Positions 21,724 through 33,966 of a DNA stretch of 64,000 nucleotides are shown here, piece by piece. How positions within the stretch are numbered: the first letter of the stretch is position 1; every line of letters starts with the position of its first letter. The stretch comes from Peribolospora baueri. Its lineage: Eukaryota; Basidiomycota; Peribolosporomycetes; Peribolosporales; Peribolosporaceae. The stretch lies in NCBI GenBank assembly GCA_029717555.1, contig JAMDHS010000041.1:1-64000 (forward strand), written 5' to 3'. The notes under the pieces are model-generated. The model saw nothing but the letters and a program-made list of their open reading frames with translations, was not told where the DNA came from and did not search any database. A program made the position numbers and the translations under genes.

Positions 21724-23494
21724 GCTGGCACTCGTCCTCTCCGTTCATCGTCGGTCTGGTGCGGTGACAACAACTGTTGCTGTTTCCCATCTCCTTCTGC
21801 ATGTTTCCTACCCCGGTCCCCACTTCACCCCTCCCTACTGGCTCCTCGGGCGCTCGCTTGGACGTTCAGGCTCGCTTACGTACTCGTATTAGGATCTGCT
21901 TTTTCGCCCCGCTTATTTTTTTCGTTATTTCCTTCCTCTCGCTCACTGCCCGACATATATCTTAGGGCCTTTGTCTTCTTTCCTCCTTCTCCTCGGCCCT
22001 CACCCTGTTCGTTTGCTTCCCCCCCCCCCCCCCCCCCCCCCTCTTTCCCCCCCCCCCCCCCCAAACCCCAACACCAACCTGCCTGGGCTTCTCGCCTTCC
22101 TCTTCATTCTTTTCTTACTGTCTCAACGAGTCGTCTGCTCTCCTTCCCTTCGCTTATCATACTTTGTTCATTCTGTCCATCCATCGTCGCTCTGATTGAT
22201 GAATGGAAGCCGCGATGGTGGGGTCCGTCTCTGGGAGGTCGTCGTTCGCTGGCTTGTGAGGGAGGCGTGACGTGATTGTGATTGGACGCGGTGTGGAACG
22301 AGGAGTGGAGGACGTGGCCATCATCGACGTCCCTCGTTCCCTCGTGCTATCTGAACACCCTACGGCAGCGCGTGCTCGGCGTTCAAAGCCCCTTCGTATG
22401 TCGAGTCGTAGCTCTTCACGACAGAGACCGTGCTACTCATATCATGCTCGAATGGTCAGAGGATGGATGTGGCGGAGGGGAGAACCATCGCCCCGAGTCC
22501 AGCCCGGCATGGAATCACGTCGCCGTCGCCGTCGCCGTAGCCGTCATCGCCTCCCTCTCCTCCCTCGCCCTCCTAGCCCGCTCAAGCGCCTCCCTCTCCT
22601 CCCTCCTCCTCCCCTTCTCCTCCTCCCCGCTCTTCCAACGCCCCACCAACGCACTCATCCCCCGCACCGTCGTCGTCAGTCGCGCGTGTTGTCCTCGTAG
22701 CTCTGCTTGTAGCGTTAGAAGACGCGACAGCGGCGCTCGCGCTTCCCCTCCGTCCTCGTCGTCATCGTTCGATTGTGGCTGTGGCTGGCGGGTGAGCTTG
22801 CTGAGTGTCTGAACGCGAAGCGAAGCGAATGAAATAAAAGGAAACAAAACGAACGGCGTCAGGATCCTGTGCCCGTGCCCATTCTCGACCGCCGCGGATA
22901 CTCATGATACTGCTGGATCGGCAGGTACGGATCTCTCTCTCCCTCCGTCACCGTCGCCGTCGTCGTCGCGTGAGCGCCCGCCATGCTTCGCCCCGGCACA
23001 GTCGAGTTTTCGTCGCTCGAGCACGCCCGTCGTCTGCCTGCTTGCCTGGCTTCTGCTTGCCTCGTCGGTGCGCGATATAGTCGTTGAACGCGACTTGGGC
23101 GGGGCGGCGGCTGCGATCGGTCGGTCGGTCGGTCGGGTGGCTGACTAAGCGAGCAGGAAGTTGGCTTGAGCGAGCAAATGCGCTGCTGTCCATGACATGA
23201 CGCCGCCGACGACGACGACGACGAGGAGGAGCATGAAGCCGAGCTCGCAACGTGCAACTCCCTGACTAACCCATTAACCCATTTTTCCCCCCGCGGGTCC
23301 TGACGCACATGCTGTCCGAGATTGGAAAGCGATGTCCTGCCCGCTTAGCAATTCAACCAGGCAGTCAACGGACCCGGACGTCTCGCAGATGGACGGCCGG
23401 CCGTCCTCACCCCTTTCCTAAGCGTCGACTTCGATTTTTGCTTTTTACACACAGCGCCCACTTTTCCCTACAGACAGTCTCGCACCTCCATACC
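21724..23494. other. Intergenic interval with poly-C tracts; no firm gene
   Basis: Begins with the 3' flank of the hydrolase and ends with the promoter of the MLRQ-type gene. At about 22515-22800 a minus-strand frame encodes a charged, coiled-coil-like stretch (EEREALERARRAREEREA), and the plus strand has a Ser/Leu-rich frame opposite. Neither has a start, splice support or domain that I trust. Confidence 0.45.
22021..22063. repeat. Poly-C tracts
   Basis: Two runs of about 20 and 15 C, separated by CTCTTT, in the 3' region downstream of the hydrolase gene. Confidence 0.85.
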
Positions 23495-24534
23495 ATGCAA
23501 TCGATACGGGAGACGGCCTGTAGGGCGCTGTCGGCACGTCTGCGCCTCGGTTTCGGTCGTCCCCCGTTTGCTCTCGCGCCCTCTCTTCTTTCTCGGCCTC
23601 CCCTTTCATCCTATCGCCCGCTCGATCCGCTCGCTCGTGGCCTGCTCTCCACCTCGGCGTTGACTTTGCCATCGGTGGGGCTGCAGCCACGGCCCCTGAG
23701 TTACAACGTGCTCAGGCACGGTCTGACCTCGACCACCGCCCACTGTGCTGGCGCTGGCGGACGGAGAAGCCTGAGCGTCACCTGCCGAGCGGAGCGCGCC
23801 AGCCAGGCATTCCGACACGATGAACATGGGCTGCCGCATACAGACGATTTGGGACACCACCATCGGCCGAGTAAAACGCCGGTAAGCTCCGAGTCGCTTT
23901 GAAGTTCTTTTTTCTGCCCTAGGAGAGACCCGCCCGTGCCCGTTAGTCGGCTCCTTCCTCATCCCGAACGGGCGCGCGAGCCGCTTCCCTTCCGCTCGCC
24001 ACTCCATGAGCGCAGTACATCAAGCCCCGCCACATCGTCAAGTCGATCCCCACCGAGCTCTACCCCCTCTTCGCCTGTCTGCTCTTCGCCCTCCTAGCCG
24101 CCGTCTTTGGCGTCGCCCGACACCTTTGGATCGACGACCTTCGTCTGCGCAGCCACATCGGCGGCGCCCAACCTTCCAAGCCTCCTTTCATCGACATTCC
24201 TAACATCAACCCGCTCAAGTTTGAGCCTCCGCCCGAGCTCAAGCTCGCCGGCGTCACCTCGTCCGAGCTGGGAGACACGCCGATCAAGAGAGCCATCCTG
24301 ACCCTTCACCCGGACGAGCTTCGCCAGGCCATCTCCCCGGAAGAGGCGATGAGGCTCAAGGAACTCCTCCTTGAGGAGGAAGACAAGGCGAGGAGGGAGG
24401 GTAAGCACGACGAGGCTCGTGCCGCCGGTATGGCCGCCGGCGTCGCCGAGGACATCGTTCACGGACGCCCCGCCAGCACCAGGCAGCCTTTTGCTGTGCC
24501 GCCCGGCGGCAGACTCATGCCGATCGGCACTTGA
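23495..24534 (+). CDS. Mitochondrial MLRQ/B12D-like protein (NADH-ubiquinone reductase MLRQ family)
   Basis: 301 residues from exons 23495-23881 and 24016-24534 (GTAAGC donor, GCGCAG acceptor, phase 0). The first ~120 residues are Arg/Ser/Leu-rich with almost no acidic residues at the start (MQSIRETACRALSARLRLGF), as in a mitochondrial targeting region. The core at residues 130-175 has IPTELYPLFACLLFALLAAV, a single membrane segment, followed by RHLWIDDLRLR. That fits the fungal MLRQ/B12D family, small inner-membrane proteins linked to respiratory complexes I or IV. The remaining ~125 residues form a soluble tail with a charged helix (MRLKELLLEEEDKARREGK). The function of the tail is unknown. 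Family assignment rests on the short core only. Confidence 0.8.
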
Positions 24535-25383
24535 CGACGAAGGAAACGCGTCCGCGCTTGTTGCTACTCCTGTTGCTCTCTCGTCTGTCTCTCACTCCTT
24601 GGGCTCCCAAGGAGTCGCTTGCTCAAGTCGAGATTATTCTCGTCCATCCGTCGCCGTTGTGAGAAAAAGAAAAAGTCCCCAAGACGTCGAGCCCGCGACC
24701 GACGGTGACTGGGACATGACGCAAGCTTGGACGACGTCCGAAGTCGAGAAAAAAAAGTCATGTATGTACCGGCTTGAGGGGGAGGGACACGATACTACTG
24801 CTCGCCAGGTCGAGTCTCGTCGACTGTGTGAGTTTTGGTTTGCCCTAGAACACGTGATATCAACGAGAGCGTCGTGCGAGGGGGCCATTCATTCAGAGTC
24901 GTTGCGGTTGCGGTTGAGGTTGTATGGTGGCTTTTTTTCGTAGGGAGCCGCGTGAAAGCGAAGGAGACGGCGTCCTTTGGAACGGGGGGGCGAGCCGGCT
25001 CTGACATGACCACCGTCGACGCGAAGAGCAAGACGATTGGCGACGAAACGTTTGCCGAACGAGCACATGTCTGACATGACGCATACGGCAACACTGAGAT
25101 TCGACGTCGAGACCGATGAAAAGCCAAGAGACGGAAACCCAAAGAAGAGGAGATGGCACCTGGCGGATACACGATCCACGCCGGATGCGACGGCGACCAT
25201 AGCATTAACATGACAGACAGCGCACGACATGACAACTTTTGTCCGCCGCCGTCGCACGGACACTCTGAACGCCGAAGGCTCGAATGGCTGGCAGGGATGG
25301 GACGGAATGGACGGAAGACAAGGAGAGATGACGTAGGACGACGGAAGGGAACAAAACATGAGAACGTGTGCGGCGTCGGCGCT
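24535..25383. other. Convergent intergenic region
   Basis: 3' flanks of the MLRQ-type gene (plus) and Sti1 (minus) meet here. A DNA stretch at 24885-24945 with GTTGCGGTTGCGG is mildly repetitive. No gene is seen. Confidence 0.5.
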
Positions 25384-28311
25384 TCATCCCATCCTCGTTT
25401 TGACTGCGTTGGAAAGGTGAAGGAGAGTGAAATGGACACAGGAAACAGTGTGTGAGCGGGTAAGGAGTCGAAGAAGAAAGAGCGGACGCAGTCTTCTCCA
25501 CCACCCATCGGCAAAAAACGAGACATAGAATCAAGGTGGAAGGTTGCTCACTGATGCCGGCCCTGATCAGTTTTTGGATCTGTGCTCGGGGACGATGAAG
25601 ATGGGCACATACGACACTCAGGACACGGCCTGTCAATGCCCAATTTGGGCTTAGACAATAGGACGACGGGAGGGCGCACCTTTTCCCTGATCATCGGATT
25701 CTTCATGTGGTCTTGCAAAGATGCCGGGTTCTCCTGTGCTTGTTGGAGGACTGGCGAGCAGCAAAGCGAGCGAACCAGAAAGGTAACATGAGACAATCAG
25801 ATCCGGTGACGTGGGCAGACGTAAGACATTAGACGTGGAAGTAAGGAGACTCACTGTTGTTCATGATGGGGTCTACATGGACGCAGTTCGAGAGATGAAA
25901 GACGATACAGACGGGCGCAAAGATACAGAGCGGTCAGACCATCCCTCCTCCACTCAAAGGAACCATCCTGACTCGTCCGCACTCACCCTGCATGATAGAC
26001 GCCACCTCGGGGTCTCTCATGGCCCTTTCCAACGTTTGCTGATCCGTCTCGTTGGCTCTCTCAGCATATAGGGTCTGCATGGCCTTGTTGATGATGCCCT
26101 CGATTTCTCGCGCGTTCTTGCCATCCGTGTCGTAGTCGGATGCCTGAGGTTCAACGAAGAAGAGGATAGGAGAACACAATGCCGGAACGGAGCGTCAGCC
26201 CTTCCTTCCTTCTCAGTGCCTCAACATCAGTACTAAGGAGAGTCCGCCTGCCGTCTACATCCGAAGACTGACTTTCTGAGCAGCCTCCAAGGCCTTAGTG
26301 AAGTCTCTCATGCCGTTAAGCACGTGTGCCTTGCGAATGTACCCCTTGACGAACTTGGGGTCCACCTCGATGGCCTTCTCCGCATCCTTGAGCGCCTCGG
26401 GTAGAGCGACTAGCTTGTTGTACGCGGCGGCCCTATTCGTGTAGCCACGGGGATCAGACGGGTTGCGCTTGATAGCCTCGGAATACGATTTCACCGATGC
26501 GGCGAAATCGCCAGCCTTGAATTGCGCGTTACCCTCCTCCCTTGCCTTCTCCGCCAGCTCCGGGTTGATGTACGCCTGCTTCTCCTTCTCTGCCTTTGCC
26601 TTCTCCGCCTCGCGCAGCTTGTGGAGAATGTCCGGAGTGCGGTGCTCGGTGAGAGACTTCTGAAAGTACTTGATCGCATTGTCCAAGTCATCTTTCTTCA
26701 AGTATGACGAGCCGATCCGGCCAAGGGCTCTGCGGAAAAAAAATTAGGAGAGATCAAACGTCATTGAGCGTGAATGATAAAGGATGACGAGTGAAAAGAA
26801 AGACTCACTTGGCGATCAACTTGAAGTCTGCCCGTTGTTCTCTGCCTTCCTCGACCGCCTTCTCACACAGCTCGATGCTTTTGTCGTAGTCACCCTTCTC
26901 GAAATAGCACGCTGCAGGCGATAAAAAAAAAGATTGCTCAGTACAACAATCAAACGGACAGAGTCTCCAACGCCAGAGGCCAACACGGAACGGTCACACA
27001 CCGGCCATGTTGGTCAAGTACGTGATGTCCTTGTGCAACTCCCAAGCTTTCTCGTAATGCTGAATCGCCTCATCAAACTGCCGCTTCATGTACAACCCGT
27101 TGGCGATCTTCTTCTCCTCCTCCGCCTTCTTCTCCATCTCTGCGTTAGGGTCCTCCTCTGCGGGCTCGTCTGTCTGCAACTTATCTTCCTTCGACGGCGG
27201 CGGCGTGGGCTTGGACGAAGACGGCGTCGGCTCCGAGGGAGGGGGCGACGTGGGTTTGGGAGCGTCGTCGCGTCGGAGATGGGGTGGGAGCTGGCGGAAC
27301 GACAGGCAGGAGGAGACATGGTTTGACGTCGTGCTCAACGGACGACAGAAATCGCCTTAAAACACCGCACCGACTCACCTCCTCGCTCCCCGCCGGCCGC
27401 TCAAACGCCTCCAAATCGATGCCCATCGCAACGCCCATGACCTGAATCATACGCGGGTCCTGGAACGCCATTTGGGCGTTCTGCGGGTTGGCCTGCACGT
27501 CCTTGAGCTTCTGGACAAAGCTCGGGTCGGCGAGGAGAGGGGCGGTTTTCGGGTTCGAGGCGAGCTTGGAAAGGAGGTTGGGATCGCTGAAGAGCTTTCC
27601 GATCGAGCCGGCTGGGCCTTCGGACTCTGAGGGAAAAAGTCGAACGGGAGGACGCGGGGAGACGTGAGCGTGTCATCACGCGCAGATACGATTGGAAGTA
27701 TATGCGCTCACCCATAGCATTCCTAACGTCGTTCAAGCCCCTCTGTAGCTGAGCATTGCTCGACTCCAGCTTCAAGCCCTCCTCGTACGCCTGTGCTGCC
27801 TCTTCCAACCGACGGGCGCCGTGGAGGGCAGCGCCTTTTCGGCCATAGCCTTTGGCCCATGTGGGGTTGTGCTTGATGGTCTGCACGTCCGGAAGTGCGG
27901 AGAGAGTACCGCTGGTTAAGAACCGACGCTCATAACCACAAAAAGAGCACTATGGCCCTGGATAGAGTAGGGATCCAAGACAAAGTAAGAGCGAATCGCC
28001 TCCCACTCACCTCATCAGCGTCCTCCAATGCCTTGGCCCAGTCCCTCTTGCCAGCATAGGCGCCGGATCGGTTGGAATAAAGGACATGGCTGTCGGGCTG
28101 CTGTTGGATTGCTTGGGTAAAGAGATCGATGGCCTTGTCATAGTCCTTGGCCTGGAAGGCTGCGTTGCCCTGTGCTTTGAGCGTGTCGGCCTTTCGTGGG
28201 AGGGCGGGGGTAAGGGAAGCTCCTGGCGTTGTCAGCAGATCTGTCCCCACTCCTCCACCGCTCCCCGACGACCGGTGGCGAGGAGCACAAGCGAGCACTC
28301 ACGTCCGCCAT
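25384..28311 (-). CDS. STI1: Hsp70/Hsp90-organising co-chaperone Sti1 (TPR protein)
   Basis: 582 residues in 12 exons: 28303-28311, 28011-28190, 27712-27880, 27379-27626, 27002-27290, 26809-26911, 26273-26729, 25987-26143, 25855-25872, 25680-25750, 25552-25579 and 25384-25403. The first exon encodes only Met-Ala-Asp, and the ninth is an 18-base micro-exon. Domains: TPR1 (about 4-117, [20 protein letters not shown]), DP1 (about 125-200, [14 protein letters not shown]), TPR2A (about 245-340), TPR2B (about 380-500, [18 protein letters not shown]) and DP2 (about 525-580, [19 protein letters not shown]). It ends in GIIKTRMG. Sti1 carries clients from Hsp70 to Hsp90 in the cytosol. The length is close to that of yeast Sti1 (589). 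Identity is essentially certain; donor choice for exon 7 (GTCAGT) is the weakest splice site. Confidence 0.97.
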
Positions 28312-28630
28312 GTTCTACGAGATTCTGGTAAGAGACGAGACGAGATTTAAGCGAGGAGAGGATGGAGGAGAGAAAACCAGTGGAAACGATCAAGCCGCCG
28401 TCCCTGCTTTTTGACTTAGCTTGCGCTCTGTCGCTCCATCTGGAAGGTTCGGGGCGATCGCCGCGTAGTATACGCGTGTTTATGCGAGTACATAATATGC
28501 CCCGATCACTTGCAGTCCCCAGCTGATCTCAGCGGGCGAGGTACCGGCTTGTGCGAGGCTGGCCGTGTCCGGACACTCACGCAGGCCGACCGTCGTCCCT
28601 TCTCACGGCACTGCGCTCCATAGACCAAAG
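28312..28630. promoter_or_regulatory. Divergent promoter between Sti1 and AFG1-type genes
   Basis: 319 bases separate two divergent translation starts, so both promoters are here. I did not find a convincing paired nGAAn heat-shock element, although a chaperone and a mitochondrial quality-control ATPase could plausibly be co-regulated. Confidence 0.55.
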
Positions 28631-31600
28631 ATGCTCGCAAGGCGGGCTGGTCATCTTTCCTCGTGGACATATAGACGCCCCTCTCTGGCTCTTCCTTCCC
28701 GTCCCACCACGTCTGGGCGAAGCGCTGTCCCTGCAAGTACACTTCCAACCTCGCATGCTTCGACGTCCGCGAAAGCACACGTTGGAACGGCCTCGGAGGC
28801 CTCCTCGCGGGCTCTTCAGGTCACCGATCCACTCCTGATGTACCGGGCCATGGTTGCTTCGGGGCAGCTCGCGTCCGACCAAGAACAGCTACGAGCGGTG
28901 ATCGCCGTGAGTTCGTCCGATGATGCGGACCCTCGGCGTGGCGTACTCTCACCCGCGCATCTCGTTCGATTCGTCGGACTCGATGCAGCTACGGAACCTC
29001 CACAAAACCTTGTTAGACTATCGACCCCCGCCTCATCTCCTCTCGATTCTCTCCACGCACTCTTCCTCGGTGTCGCATAATCGAAGTGAGGCTGCTTCTG
29101 ACCACGGCCACCCGATCGAACGAGGGAAGGAGAACGCGTTGGTTCGGTGGTTGAGCGAGGAGGAGAGCATTCGAGAGCTCGACACCCCCAAGGTTATCAA
29201 CGCGGCTCTTTTACGCATACGTCGTGGGCCTCGCGTCTCCTGGCTGACCCTACCATTTCTTTCACACCATTCTTTCTCAACTCAATACAGGGTATGATGC
29301 TGATAGGCCCCCCTGGCACAGGAAAGTCCCTCCTCCTCAATCTCTTCTACCATTCCTTACCCACGCCGCACAAGGTCCGCAGACATTACCATCACCTCCT
29401 GCTCGAAATTTATCGAGACATATGGAGCGAAGCTGAGCGGAGGCGGCTGAGCGTTAGAGGAGGTGCGGATGTTGACGATGAGGTTTGGAATCAAGGAAAG
29501 GGGAGCGGGTTAGAGGAAAGGGGCGGAGGCGATGCAAAGGCTCGAGCGAGCGGCCTGGAGCGCTTCAAGTCTCTTTTCCGCTTTGGCCCTTCCAGCCGCG
29601 AACGCCCCCTACAAGCCGATCCCACTCTGTCGTCTGCCTACAACCCGGAAGTGACGCTCCCACTCCACGCGGCCTCGCGTTTGTTCCTCCGCCACGGATG
29701 GCTACTCGTCTTTGACGAGGTGCAGCTCGTGGACATTGCTAGTGCCAACTTGATTCGGAGGGTGTTGGAGGCGTATTGGAAGTTGGGCGGAGTGGTCGTG
29801 GGTTCCTCAAATCGGCTTCCGGAAGGTCGGTAGACAGCGTCATGGAGATCAGCAGTAGGTATGCGGGAAGAGGAGGTTCCCTTCCCGATGGCCATCTGTA
29901 TGTGCTGAACCTCGTCTCCTTCGATTGTACGCCCCTACGCCTTGTCACCCTAACGACGCATCAAAAGACCTCTACGCCTCCAATGTGCAGCGCAACCTGC
30001 TGCTCTCCTTCTTGACCACGCTCCAAGTGCGTTTCGTATCTTTTCCGCCCCTTGTCCAAATACGCTACCGGAGCTGACCTCTCGGGCTTGAACGACGGTC
30101 GCGTGCCTGCAGGAGCGCTGCCCAGTGCACGAAATGCGAACAACCCACGACTGGCGACGCGTGTCAACCGAACTATCCAACGAAGGCGTGTCCGCCCGGT
30201 CATCGTCTTCTGATTCCGGGTTTCGCAATCTTGATCGAAGATACTTCCTCGTGGGAGAGGAGGCCGGCTTCGAGAAAGCCGTCTCGGCGTTCATGGCAGG
30301 TCGAAGCGGCAAGCCTGCTAGTGTAGAAGTCTACGGCAGACGGGTCCATGTGCCCATTGCCGTGCCCTGCGTGCCGACCTCCGATTCTGCCCAGGGAGGA
30401 GGTGAGCTCTCCCCTCCTCTGTCAAGCCTAGCCAGATTTCGCTTTCAGGAACTCTGCGATGCCCCCCTCGGCGCCGCCGACTACCTCACTATAGCAAGCA
30501 CATACGAGACGATCGCAGTGGACGGCGTTCCTCAGATGAGGCTGAAGGATAAGAACGTGGCCAGACGGTGGATCACCTTCTTGGACGCCGCTTACGAGGC
30601 TGGCAGGTTAGCGATCGTCCTCGAGCTCCTGTGAGCACGCTGGCGCGACACTGACGCTCTCCATCCATTTCCATCCGTTCCTCTCGTTCATCTCAGCCGT
30701 TTGATCATCCTCGCAGCGACGTGTCCGGATGACCTGTTTTTCCCAGACGCCCGTCCCGCGTCGTCTTCCGCCATCCGCGCCCGAACGCCCGAGGCGTCAC
30801 GCTCCGCCACGACTGCAGGCGCAGCCTCATCCTTTGACGACGTTGTCGAGTCCGCTAGGGGCGCTGCCTCTCCGTTCACCCAAGATGCGATCGCCGCTGA
30901 AGAGGCGATGGCCGAGTGGGCAGGTCGGACGTCGGTGCGGTCGGATGAAGACGAGCGGCGGCGGAGGGGTGCGGAAGATGAGCTGACGAACGAGCAGCTC
31001 ATGAACGCCGAGACGTTCGGTGAAGTCTCTCACGACGTCGAGGAGCGTTTCAGGCCGAACGTGTCCTCGTACCAGGAAGGCGTGACGGGTGGAGAACGGA
31101 GGGGCGTGGATGATGACGAGACGGTCTCGGAGCGTGGGGGGCCAAGGCGAGAAGGAGGGGGCTTTGGTAGCGACTGGCGGGATTTGGCCTTCTTCACCGG
31201 TAAGCGAAATCACCTCCGATCCGCTCGAGCCAGACTCGGCCGCCTTGATGAGGCTGACGCCATGCGAGCGCCTGACCGCGTCGACACCACATCTATTTTC
31301 CCGCGCGTTCTACGTCGGTCCCAGGGGAAGACGAGCGGTTCGCGTACGCTCGTGCCGTTTCGCGTCTCCACGAGATGTCCTCGCCGCGCTGGGAGGCTCG
31401 AAGGAGGTGGCAGCCTTTTGCAGAAGGCGAGATGAGGTGGTGGGATGGTGGAGTCGCCGTCGGCGGCCCCAGCTCGACGGCGGCAGCCGCTGTGGACGCG
31501 GAGAGAGGGGCAGGTGTCAAACGGCAGCCTTGGAAGATGACCGACCAATTCGCGCCCGAAAACCGGCCGAGGCTCTCACCAGACCACATCTGGGGCGTGC

Positions 31601-31710
31601 GCGAGGACTGGGGCAAAAGAGCTGGACGGTGGGGTAAGGGGGCCAAAGCGTATGCAGATGGCGACGGCGGCGATGACCAAGGCAGTTCGTCCCGGCGTCG
31701 ACCGGATTAA
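28631..31710 (+). CDS. AFG1: AFG1/LACE1-type mitochondrial AAA ATPase
   Basis: 818 residues in seven exons: 28631-28906, 28989-29192, 29291-29825, 29968-30026, 30113-30606, 30697-31199 and 31325-31710. The N-terminus is Arg/Ser-rich, as in mitochondrial presequences. Landmarks: DPLLMYRAMVASGQL at about 67, Walker A GPPGTGKS at about 166, HYHHLLLEIY, Walker B LLVFDEVQ at about 300, the family's SNR motif (SSNRLPEDLYASNVQR), CPVHEMRTTHDWRR, RFRFQELCDAPLGAADY, IILAATCPDDLF and a C-terminal ERFAYARAVSRLHEM. AFG1 proteins act in the mitochondrial inner membrane/matrix in protein quality control, including turnover of oxidase subunits. It is longer than yeast Afg1 (509) because of acidic and Arg-rich insertions and an added tail of about 100 residues. 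Confidence 0.93.
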
Positions 31711-32078
31711 GCATTTGGTTTTGGGCAGCTCGCAAAGCGCCGTCCGGGTTCGTTCAGTCGGCCAAGCAAACTTCTTGGACGGTCCAGATGGCTTTGGAGG
31801 GGTAGATAGGAGGACGCTGGTGGTGGGTACCAACAAGTGGCCTTCTTGTCGCTCCAGGAAGCAAGTGCATTTAGACAAGCCATTTTGGTGTTCGCGATAT
31901 AAAACTACGTACGTAGCAATTCCTAGTGCGTTGTCCCCAGAGACGAGGCGATGAATGAAAGGGGCGGGGGCGGATACCGAGTCATCGACATTCCCACAAA
32001 GACGCAATTGCTCCTTCCCAGACGTCTTTCATCCTCGTCTACCCAAACCCAGTTCTCCGACTTTATTTCTTCTTTGTC
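31711..32078. other. Convergent intergenic region
   Basis: 3' flanks of the AFG1-type gene and the lactonase-like gene. No gene is seen. Confidence 0.55.
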
Positions 32079-33966
32079 TCATTCCCACACGCTCTTCTCC
32101 GCCCAAATCTTCTCGCACGTCTCCAAGTCGTGGCCGGGGATGATCCTACCTTTCGTCCTCTTCTCGAGGCGCTGCAACTTTTGGTTCGACGTGAACCAGC
32201 TTTGTGAGAAAGGGAAGGGAGGGGGGGCATAAAAGGTCAGCAGGGGCCTTTGTTGGGTAGGTAAGCGGGGTAGAGACGAGGCGCTCACGCCGCATGGTCA
32301 CGCGAGAGCCAGCCTTGGGGAATTCCGGGCTTGTAGTTCTCCTAAGGGCGGGGCAGGGGCAAGGTCACGTCATCAGCGGGAAGCGGCCCAACGAGAATCT
32401 TGGAAAGCAGTCGATTACGATCGATCGGTGGAGTCGAAAAGAGGACGCGGGACTCACGGCGACGTGCAAATGGTCGCTGACGAACACGAACGTCCCGTCC
32501 TTGGGCAGGTTGATCTGCATGCCGACCAAGCCGGCGGTGTGACCGGGCAAGTGGTGGAGGGTGATGCCCTGGGCAAAGTCAAGCTGATCCTCGGTGAACG
32601 TCTTCCACTTGAGACGGGTGAGAGAGAGGTAATGGGGGAGGTAGACGCCTGTGTCGGCGCCGCTGTAGGGGAAAGGGAAACGAAGACGAGGGCGCGGTTC
32701 GGTCAGCTGAACCCGCAAGGCGAGACGGTACGCCGAGGAGCGGGAGATGATAAATACGCACGTCGCAACCGACCAAAACGCCATCTTGAGCTCCTCGTCT
32801 GGCGCGATCGCAGCGGAAGGGGGTGGGGACAGAACGCGCAAGTCAGATCAGATTGCGCGCCTCGATCGGGACAGTGGCCGGCGTTGACGACGACAATGGG
32901 ACGCCGGCCGCTCGAACCGAGGCGTTCAGACTCCAGGGGACTACCCACCGTGGACCCAGATGGGCACTCCGGTATCCATGAACATATCCAAACCGCCGGC
33001 GTGGTCGAGGTGGAGGTGTCCGATGATCACGGCCTTGATGTCCTTGATGTCGTAACCGGCTTTGCGGATCGCCGCGTCGAGCTCGTGTTCGGGCTCGTAT
33101 CGGTTCCGCTGGAGAGGGGTTAGGAGCGGTTTTGTGGTAGAGCGGTATGGGACGGTCAGAGGGAAGGTTGGGCACTCAAGAGGGGGGTGCATGCTTGTGA
33201 CAAGGGGCGTGTCGTGCCACTTACCGCGAAGATATCATTGATAGGAGCGCCCCAAATCTGCCACGACAGGAAGGGCGGGGGGGAAGAAGCCAACGCACGT
33301 TTTTAGTCTTCGTCGGTCGTCGTCGGCGGGAACTAAGCAAATTACTGTACCCACCTGAGGATAGTCCTTGCCCGAGCCCGTCTCCCAGAGGATCAGACCT
33401 TCGTGGGGGTGATCGCTGGGTCGGCGAAAACGGGTCAGGTCACAAGCGATCGGCAGTGCGCAACGTTGAAACGGACATTCTCACATGAGAACGGAATACA
33501 TGGCCAGGTCCCGTCGCTCCCGCTTGGGGCCCTCGGGGTTGGACTGGGTGGAGGTGTTGCCTCCCCTCACTTTGAGGCGCCGAGGCGGAGGAGATGGCGA
33601 AAAAAAAACCATCACAGTCAGCCGTCAGTCGTGTGCCTTTCTCGCCTTGTCCTGATCCTTCCCCTTCGGCGCGCTCCCGCTCCCACGGTCCAAACCGTTC
33701 CACCGCCTCTCTCGACTGGCCCCGCACACCCAACCCCGCACCCCGCCTCGCGCGCTCTTCCACGCAGAGACACGAAAAAAAAAGAAAAAAAAAAAAGGGG
33801 AGGAGGGGCCCCAGCCCAACTCACGAAACCAGCCGGCGTCCGCCTCGAGGTAGCCCAAGTTGAGGATGTGCATCTTCGTCCCCGGCGGGCAGGCGTTGAG
33901 CACGGAGGGCAGCACGGCCCCGGCGGGGAGTTGGGAGGGGAGGTTGAGCGATTCGTTGGTCGCCAT
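32079..33966 (-). CDS. Metallo-beta-lactamase-fold hydrolase, N-acyl-homoserine-lactonase-like
   Basis: 298 residues in nine exons: 33825-33966, 33485-33569, 33355-33415, 33225-33257, 32949-33108, 32762-32798, 32458-32662, 32289-32341 and 32079-32199. The metal-binding motif HLHLDHAGG (HxHxDH) lies at about residue 143. The later ligand His is in LPGHTAGLVGMQINLP, the bridging Asp in FVFVSDHLHVA, and the terminal GHD in IIPGHDLETC. The order matches the AiiA/AttM-like lactonase branch, including RGGNTSTQSN and EGLILWETGSGKDYPQ. There is no signal peptide. Fungal members are thought to hydrolyse lactones, possibly quenching bacterial signals or detoxifying lactone metabolites; the substrate is inferred from family only. 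The very short exons (33 and 37 bases) make this gene easy to mis-annotate. Confidence 0.93.

Noticed and set aside
22282-22812. Plus-strand frame with a hydrophobic stretch, and the coiled-coil-like minus-strand frame opposite it
   Set aside because: Both are compositionally biased, overlap each other and have no splice or domain support.
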